NCBI GenBank assembly: GCA_903632075.3
Contig: CAHIKZ030000248.1
Location: 507,501-571,500, forward strand
Reading direction: 5' to 3'
DNA: 64,000 bases
DNA from: Acanthosepion pharaonis
Taxonomy: Eukaryota; Mollusca; Cephalopoda; Sepiida; Sepiidae
Below are positions 61,401-64,000 of this stretch, piece after piece. Each line of letters starts with the position of its first letter. Within the stretch, counting starts at the first letter, position 1. The notes below the pieces were generated by a model. That model worked only from the letters and a program-made list of their open reading frames with translations. It had not been told where the DNA came from and made no database searches. Made by a program: the position numbers and the translations under genes.

Positions 61401-62500
61401 TGAAAACATCTGACATGAAGCACTATGGGCTATGATGAAGAAATGTAATATTGGCATAATAAAAAAAAAAAAACTATTCTAAAAATCTCTTTGTTTCCAT
61501 TTGGATATGAAAAATTTTAGGAGATTTTATGATGATTTGCCTGACTAAATGTTTTTCATAGCTTAGTCGGTTAGAGCATGCGAGGCCAAACAGTAGCTCA
61601 ATCTGCCCTGGGGGACACAGGTTTAAACTCTGCCAGAGAATGCAAATTTTTGTTTAATAAAATTTCTTAAATATTCAGGTCAATAGACAAAAATGAATAA
61701 ACCAAGTGGCTACTCAAATATGAGTATCCACCCCAAATAATGTTTAAAGTGATAAATAAATAAGGTAACATCAATCAGCTAAGTGACAAAGTTTTACTTA
61801 CATTTTATATATATTATAAATTGATTTATTTAAAATAGGTTTTTTTTTGCTACACAGTTCTAACCATGTTTCAAAAATGGAAACTAAAAGCTATGAATTT
61901 AATTTTGTAATTAAATTAAAGACATTAGTTCCATTTCATCCTCAAGCGAATTTTTATTTTAAATAAATCAATTTATAATATTAATGCTCTGTAAATTTAC
62001 ACTGAGCACTATTTTGTAAAAATAAAAGTATCTATAAGAAACCGGATTATATATCTTACTGTTCTTTCTTTTTATTTATATATACATATATATATATATT
62101 TTTCCACCTCTTCAGTATATTTATTTGAATATTCTTTTCATCACTACTTATCTCATTTTTATTGAAGGGCATTTGTCACTTTTGTCTGTTTTTATTTACA
62201 GATTTTTAATAAAATCAGTCACTTTCATTAACCATGGATTTTACAAATATATGAATTTATTGTGATGATAGTTTGAAAATTTTTATGCTGATCTTCTAGT
62301 AATGAAAAGAATATTAAAAAAAAAGAAAAAAAGAAAAAAAACACACAATGTCTCTAAATTCCTAAAAGCAACTTATAAACCCCCAATTATATGTTTTGAG
62401 CAGATATTTCTGGAAATAGTTAAAAGATTCAAGAAAAGTATCAATATACCTCTTTTGGACGATCACTGTATCCTAAACCTGCACGATCATAGATACAGAC
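41533..62500 (-). CDS. alpha/beta-hydrolase-fold protein, 3' eight exons (partial at 5' end)
   Basis: Eight minus-strand exons join without a frame break into 269 codons and a TGA stop. All seven introns are GT-AG (about 1496, 7696, 3829, 2289, 3302, 825 and 721 bp). Numbering from the first visible residue, the fold markers in order are YDRAGLGYSD (4-13); a cap/linker rich in N and R (18-41); FILVG followed by SELSAL (61-71), the nucleophile-elbow position; GLVMINP (86-92), the strand after the elbow; a helical lid (about 95-180); TVISGNMYD (198-206), the usual acid-loop region; and NDADHH (238-243), where H242 aligns with the catalytic His. Known members have Ser in the elbow; here that place is Glu (E67) and the following Gly is Ser. 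The N-terminal oxyanion-loop part must lie beyond 64000, because I found no joining exon between 62500 and the edge. Substrate is unknown. A dead or divergent hydrolase is inference. Confidence 0.9.
42419..42515 (-). CDS. alpha/beta-hydrolase exon 7 of those visible (acid-loop region)
   Basis: 97 bp between acceptor TTATTTTCAG and donor GTTTGTTG. It encodes residues 184-215, including LPKNMTLTVISGN. This strand is followed in catalytic relatives by the acid residue; D206 is a candidate. It ends in phase 0. Confidence 0.87.
42888..43039. repeat. TGTCCCATAAT-ended units in a hydrolase intron
   Basis: Units 42888-42956 and 42970-43039. The second begins TGTCCCATAATAGTTC and ends ATTATTATCAGATGG, the same end as the last unit at 21.7 kb. 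It lies in the intron between exons 6 and 7. Confidence 0.7.
43341..43423 (-). CDS. alpha/beta-hydrolase exon 6 of those visible
   Basis: 83 bp between acceptor TTCTTCTAG and donor GTGAGTTT. It encodes residues 156-182, including CHPKHLSSAVDE, the second part of the lid. It starts in phase 0 and leaves CG, which becomes Arg with the first base of the next exon. Confidence 0.85.
43866..44015 (+). repeat. short tandem repeat, TTACCAGCAATACATT units
   Basis: Four copies of ATTACCAGCAATA(C/A)A plus two variants (ACCTGCTATACATT, GACCAGCTATACATT), separated by runs of A, at irregular 30-55 bp spacing. Confidence 0.75.
44270..44450 (-). repeat. tRNA-derived SINE copy
   Basis: Minus strand: GCATAGGCGAGACTCGTC, GGTTGACCATTAC, AGTGAGTTCAATCCTCAC (B box) and a short body GGTGCCCCTATGAAG. 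Related to 35985-36045. Confidence 0.65.
44725..44963 (+). mobile_element. possible retroelement 5' end with short ORF running into (TA)n
   Basis: TTGATAAT, a perfect 6-bp stem (GGCTTA/TAAGCC) and GGAAGC precede an ATG at 44775. The frame MDQYCEFLSLFNDNV...LIRRYEEILHKI...HLSILFNETC is charged and helical, then runs into (TA)n at 44903-44962. I suspect the N-terminus of a Penelope-like or LINE ORF, but I cannot show it. Confidence 0.35.
45020..45058. repeat. (CA)n microsatellite
   Basis: About 19 CA units. 45059-46060 that follows is AT-rich intron without features I can name. Confidence 0.95.
46110..46420. other. GC-richer island in intron, open on both strands
   Basis: About 300 bp distinctly richer in G+C than its flanks, with frames open on plus (through 46527) and minus (46215-46412). 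It looks like a fragment of an inserted element. I recognise no domain and do not call a gene. Confidence 0.4.
46726..46864 (-). CDS. alpha/beta-hydrolase exon 5 of those visible (lid)
   Basis: 139 bp between acceptor TTTTAG and donor GTAAGATA. It encodes residues 110-155, predicted helical (LQLLQFGASLGISRLAIHFG...), as expected for the lid or cap helices. It ends in phase 0. A poly-T/poly-A rich intron follows on its upstream side. Confidence 0.87.
47690..49075 (+). mobile_element. degenerate RTE-type LINE (RT and C-terminal domain)
   Basis: In three frames: NKAAGLDGIVIEML (RT start), GYAKEFNKVCHKNLL (motif A region), KLERGVRQGCVFS (motif B), NIRYANDTVLIGDTE (active site reads YAND instead of YADD), KLKYLGSVLTEDRK, LMYGSECWTISAKMKKRL, then FLGHVMRKEGLENL and EDRGKQCITYLVNLNKWM. 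Stop codons and frameshifts are many. It lies antisense to the hydrolase gene in the intron between exons 4 and 5. Confidence 0.88.
49154..49234 (-). CDS. alpha/beta-hydrolase exon 4 of those visible
   Basis: 81 bp between acceptor ATTTCACAG and donor GTAAGTGC. It encodes residues 83-108 (DIAGLVMINPISDDLF...), the hydrophobic strand after the elbow, with the N-P turn that is usually D-P or D-A. The exon ends in phase 2 (TG) and is completed to Trp by the next exon. It lies directly right of an RTE LINE fragment that ends near 49075. Confidence 0.88.
49812..49857. repeat. (TA)n(GT)n microsatellite
   Basis: About 14 TA units followed by 8 GT units. 49240-49810 and 49860-50760 (intron) hold no named feature. 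Confidence 0.93.
50810..50985. repeat. degenerate TATG/TGTG microsatellite
   Basis: Interrupted TATGTGTG-type repeats. Cys/Tyr/Val-rich and His/Thr-rich frames here are artefacts. Confidence 0.88.
51420..51563 (+). repeat. TGATGA-hairpin-GGAA motif followed by long (TA)n
   Basis: CTGATGA (51420-51426), a perfect 6-bp stem ATTGGA/TCCAAT (51427-51432 and 51446-51451), then GGAATAAAT. (TA)n at 51497-51550 and (GT)n follow. Confidence 0.55.
51845..51960. repeat. (GT)n(TA)n tract and shared flank
   Basis: GT then TA units to about 51904, followed by CTACTCAACTACAAGTATCC and GTTTAAAGTGATA. This flank recurs at 61.70-61.76 kb, marking the edge of a common element. Confidence 0.75.
52024..52099. 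repeat. small perfect-arm hairpin followed by (TA)n
   Basis: ATATTCAGTTGTAT and its inverse (ATACAACTGAATAT) at 52024-52059, with (TA)n to 52099. Confidence 0.85.
52191..52394. repeat. hairpin with about 98-bp arms
   Basis: Arms 52191-52288 and 52293-52394 are inverse complements with few mismatches (TTTTAGGATAT, TACACAATTG.AGTTGTG, ATCTCATCA). (TA)n at 52397-52456 abuts the right end. Confidence 0.88.
52456..52723. repeat. hairpin with about 87-bp arms and a nested palindrome
   Basis: Arms 52456-52543 and 52637-52723 (CTACATAAGAGTTCTCGTG, GAGCCGAAATCATCC). In the loop, 52582-52620 is a perfect 39-bp palindrome with 19-bp arms and a single central A. The left end abuts (TA)n. Related, less symmetrical sequence is at 61840-62060. 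Confidence 0.88.
53064..53183 (-). CDS. alpha/beta-hydrolase exon 3 of those visible: nucleophile-elbow exon
   Basis: 120 bp between acceptor TTTTCAG and donor GTGAGTAA. It encodes residues 42-81: an amphipathic helix (MADDMRHLLTL), then PFILVG and the elbow. Aligned on L-V-G, the residue two places after the Gly is Glu (codon GAA) and the next conserved Gly is Ser. The helix after the elbow (ALAAYFYAQMHE) is well kept, so the exon is not decaying. Two bases (CA) carry over and become Gln in the next exon. Confidence 0.9.
53660..53990. repeat. duplicated segments with RTE codons
   Basis: GTTCAAAAGACCAGGGA..GAGTGTGAACTG..CAATAGGCAAACCT occurs at about 53691-53736 and 53939-53984. Between them, ACAAACTGCAATCAAGATTG...GGATTGACCACACAC encodes RQTAIKIDIKK and duplicates 54313-54375. 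An inverse copy of part of this lies at 12.0 kb. Confidence 0.65.
54130..54570 (+). mobile_element. RTE-type LINE C-terminal fragment
   Basis: TKTNTHKLQTFTK.CLRNILNIKWLE, RQTAIKIDIKK, then codons for EVKAAGTTWAELKRITRNRIRWRGVF. This is the post-RT domain of an RTE-like family different from the copy at 47.7-49.1 kb. It is frameshifted. Confidence 0.8.
55068..55653. repeat. long foldback: two full tRNA-headed elements head to head
   Basis: Arms 55068-55336 and 55381-55653 are inverse complements over about 270 bp, with the tRNA-like heads at the centre. The head contains TGGCACAGTGGATAATGGC (A-box-like) and GAGTTCAATACC (B-box-like). The body has CTAGTTCCACATGCCATGTC, GAAGAAGGC.GGAG and ends at ACTATTTACATTATTC. 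Each arm is therefore a SINE-like unit of about 300 bp. Confidence 0.9.
56045..56380 (-). mobile_element. RTE-type LINE 3' fragment
   Basis: Minus-strand equivalent of 48.75-49.04 kb: codons for IDWRQEGQRKTMHDLPC and LLLRAIKDRKLWRALITNVLNGH. It lies in the same orientation as the host gene. Confidence 0.7.
56390..57010 (+). mobile_element. degenerate Tc1/mariner-superfamily transposase
   Basis: Across shifted frames: MFGAITSDVDIMLP (first catalytic-Asp region), RLNMEAYIKCL, then RPYVWQQDSAPCHTS (second Asp, present), ITSYIWPSNSPDCNSFDY followed by a stop, then AVEQESNKTPCN and AFSNLNKEAVQKS. This order is typical of mariner-like transposases with a QQD-APCH box. TIRs were not located. Confidence 0.82.
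58060..58400 (-). repeat. diverged copy of the tRNA-headed element
   Basis: Minus strand: GGGATGGTGAATAGAGAACAC, CTACCCCACTGGATGGAATAAATGG, GACATCTGAAGAGGGC and AATGAGGACACCATAATC, all in the order seen at 55.4-55.65 kb. 57011-58059 between has no gene: AT-rich DNA with one minus frame (57423-57611) of no recognised family. Confidence 0.5.
58800..59175 (-). repeat. composite SINE with 5S rRNA-like head
   Basis: On minus, 59175 to about 59060 reads as a 5S-like head (GCCATATCACATTGAAACACC, GATCACTGAAGTTAAGTAAC, GTCAGTACCTAGATGGGTGA). It is followed by the tRNA-like piece (GTAATGGATAACTGC, AGTTTCAATTCTAG) and the common body and 3' region to 58800. Same structure as the plus copy at 15968. Confidence 0.8.
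59580..60765 (-). mobile_element. degenerate mariner-like element
   Basis: Minus-strand codons in several frames follow a mariner transposase: IWSDWKG and DEH region near 60090, ELANRNGVVFNQYSARPHV near 59950, LLQFGWDVLPYLPYSLDIALWDFHLF near 59850, ending LNGKKF. In the second catalytic box the usual D of HQDNARPH is Y (NQYSARPH). Left end GGTTGTGTGGAAAGTTCATGC resembles a mariner terminal repeat. The right end is uncertain. Confidence 0.85.
60880..60953 (-). CDS. alpha/beta-hydrolase exon 2 of those visible
   Basis: 74 bp between acceptor ATTTCAG and donor GTAAGTTT. It starts in phase 0 and leaves two bases (AG) that are completed to Arg by the next exon. It encodes residues 18-41, polar and Asn/Arg-rich, ending in WQPFTVE. 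The variable segment between the YDRAG strand and the helix leading to the elbow usually looks like this. It sits just right of a degenerate mariner copy. Confidence 0.85.
61060..61480 (+). mobile_element. RTE-type LINE reverse-transcriptase fragment
   Basis: Codons for IWQTGE, KKGNLQLCQNYRTINLISHA, MLKVILNRLRLQIKEIIAEKQTGFK and, after a frameshift, FIDFKKVFENI match the N-terminal RT block of RTE-like LINEs. It stops near 61480. Confidence 0.85.
61555..61645 (+). repeat. tRNA-like SINE head with consensus A box
   Basis: TAGCTTAGTCGGTTAGAGCA fits the pol III A-box and tRNA D-arm. The B-box position (CAGGTTTAAACTCTGCC) is degraded. It does not fold as a complete tRNA, so it is a SINE head rather than a gene. 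Confidence 0.6.
61690..62070 (+). repeat. second copy of the 51.9-52.8 kb element
   Basis: CTACTCAAATATGAGTATCC and GTTTAAAGTGATAAATA at the left match 51915-51960. GTTTCAAAAATG, CATCCTCAAGCGAATTTTTA, TGAGCACTATTTTGTAAAAATAAAA and AACCGGATTAT match the right half of the 52.46-52.8 kb hairpin. Confidence 0.65.
62450..62500 (-). CDS. alpha/beta-hydrolase exon 1 of those visible
   Basis: 51 bp, phase 0 at both ends, bounded by an acceptor TTCATTTCAG and a donor GTATATTG. It encodes 17 residues including YDRAGLGYSDRP, the strand-turn that precedes the first large insertion in many Abhydrolase_1 proteins. It is not the first exon of the gene: it opens at an acceptor site with no Met, and the family normally has 80-130 residues before this motif. 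Confidence 0.9.
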
Positions 62501-62575
62501 CTGAAATGAAATAAAAAAAAAAAAAAAAAAAAGAAAATTTAAGAAGGTTTTTCCCAGCATAAAATGATTATTTAG

Positions 62576-62578
<3 letters not shown>

Positions 62579-62610
<32 letters not shown>

Positions 62611-62653
62611 TGTGTGTGCGTGTGTGTGTGTGCGCGTGTGTGTGTGTGTGTGC
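62579..62653. repeat. (GT)n/(GCGT) microsatellite next to exon 1
   Basis: About 75 bp of GT with GCGT interruptions, 80 bp upstream of the first visible exon. 62700-63740 beyond it holds no exon I can support. Confidence 0.95.
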
Positions 62654-63748
62654 ATGCATCTATCTATATAATATACCCTTTATATTAGTAGATTTTTTGT
62701 CTGCAAATTTTTCTTGTAATAAAGCAAAAAAAAAAAATCTATAAACTATCAAGAGAATTTTGTTTTTTTTGAACATCCAACAGTCAAACAATAAAATGAT
62801 GGCCATTCAATCATCATCATCATTTGACAATCACAACGGTAACAGATTATACAAATTAACGAGGTTAACAAAACCAAAATGAATTGTAAATCAAGCAACA
62901 GAAAAATGAATGAAGATGAAAAATTCCTGTTAATGTACATTGATGAAGAGAACCAGAAACTAAGAAGAATGCTTTAGAGTCAAATCATTTATTTATTCAA
63001 GGTAAGTTTTTTAAAAAAGATAAATAAAAATGAAAATTAGAAAAATAAATATGGTCATGTCAGTACAAAATGTTCTTTTATGATATTCATTGGGCCTGTA
63101 TAGAAAGCAAACAATATTTAAAATAAATCCTATTTCACTTTCTATATCAGAAAATACAGAAGATGCCTATCAACAAATGGACATAGAAAAGTAAAAGCAA
63201 AACAAAAAAATATCCCCAATATTTATTCTGGGAACATAATCATATACCAAAAGGTATTAAGTGAGCAACAAGTCATGTCGTTTATCTCTGACAGATATTC
63301 TGATTATTTCTAGCTCAAAAAATTACACGGCTTCATTTGCTATTTGAATCAATTTGTGAAAACTTACAAACATCCACAGCTATATTTACAAGTAACAATT
63401 ATCAATATAATATGATCAGATTTCTGTATCTTTGTGTGCTTATTGTATTACAGCAAAAATGGCACATCAGAGTACAATTTTTATAAGAGCATCTTAATAG
63501 TACTTCACCAAGCTCAAAAAATAAAACAATCAGGTTAACAGTTTCTGAGTAATTTTTAATCAAGTATAAATTGACAAAAATAATCCAGTTTTTTTTTCTT
63601 TTATCTACAAATCAATATACATATTAAACATTAGCACCAAGAACTAGATTAGATTTTTCTCATTTGCGATGATATTCAATAAATAATATCATCCATGATA
63701 TCACAGAAGGGTTGTTAAATATACTTTTTTGGCATAAAAATATACATT

Positions 63749-63960
63749 CTTCTACATAATAAATGCAAATGTCAGTGTGTCACACTTTTTCAACTTTGCT
63801 CCTAGAGGCTGTAGCCCAACATACCATCCCATTTTGGAATCAGACCGACTCTGTGAGCAAATGAAAAACATTCCACACTGAATCCAGACCTGCAATCCTG
63901 AACTTTTGGATGAACAAATTTTCATTACTGCAATTGTTTTTGTTGATTTTTGCAACAATC
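63749..63960 (+). mobile_element. Helitron-like 5' terminus (third copy)
   Basis: TTCTACATAATAAATGCAAATGTCAGTG and CACACTTTTTCAACTTTG resemble the two copies at 4.13-4.3 kb, and the later segment AATTTTCATTACTGCAATTG matches about 4313-4333. Confidence 0.4.
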
Positions 63961-64000
63961 TTTTTTGTACTTTAACAATTTTTATAACTTGTAAATAAAT

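Noticed and set aside
61560..61635. tRNA gene
   Set aside because: The A box is good but the B box and arms do not pair as a complete tRNA.
62749..62940. Upstream exon of the hydrolase gene
   Set aside because: Translation shows no hydrolase N-terminal motif, and there is no suitable donor site.
63360..63440. Possible upstream exon ending at a GTAAGT donor on minus
   Set aside because: The frame needed to join exon 1 contains stop codons close to the donor.

Overview
This window is eukaryotic, AT-rich, intron-scale DNA from an animal. There is no operon structure and no compact gene. Repeat content (long (TA)n tracts, RTE-type and jockey/CR1-like LINE remnants, tRNA- and 5S-rRNA-derived SINEs, mariner/Tc1 relics) suggests a lophotrochozoan, most likely a cephalopod mollusc. 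That assignment is inference from repeat style and predicted protein sequence, not from a search.

The one protein-coding gene I can support lies on the minus strand from about 62.5 kb down to 41.5 kb. Eight exons (62450-62500, 60880-60953, 53064-53183, 49154-49234, 46726-46864, 43341-43423, 42419-42515, 41533-41697) join in frame. All seven introns inside the window are GT-AG. They encode the C-terminal 269 residues of an alpha/beta-hydrolase-fold protein, and the 5' part lies beyond the right edge. The fold markers are clear, but the nucleophile elbow reads G-S-E-L-S where catalytic members have G-x-S-x-G. It may therefore be a non-catalytic member.

The rest is repeats and unassigned non-coding DNA. 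1-2.0 kb: microsatellites, a SINE and a hairpin between two (TA)n tracts. 2.8-4.5 kb: two LINE 3' ends and Helitron-like termini. 6.1-8 kb: a SINE and a broken LINE with a reverse transcriptase region. 11.2-11.9 kb: inverted copies of a tRNA-headed element. 14.1-14.5 kb: a non-autonomous Tc1-like element with TIRs and TA duplications. 15.6-16.7 kb: a (TA)n-flanked hairpin, a 5S-headed SINE and another tRNA-headed element. 16.8-28.3 kb: several copies of an unnamed repeat, a degenerate ~160-bp tandem array, LINE tails and an RTE fragment. 29.8 kb: a ~350-bp foldback. 32 kb: three (TA)n tracts. 36.1-36.4 kb: a polypurine tract. 37.2-40.5 kb: three LINE 3' ends sharing one tail motif.

The introns of the hydrolase gene (41.7-62.4 kb) hold RTE fragments in both orientations, two degenerate transposase genes, a ~590-bp foldback at 55.1-55.7 kb and a cluster of hairpins separated by (TA)n at 52.0-52.7 kb.

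I see no CRISPR array, no functional rRNA or tRNA gene and no bacterial-type system. The observations most worth checking are the apparent pseudoenzyme, the recurrent foldback and hairpin families, and a hammerhead-core-like motif whose stem differs in sequence but stays paired in unrelated repeats.
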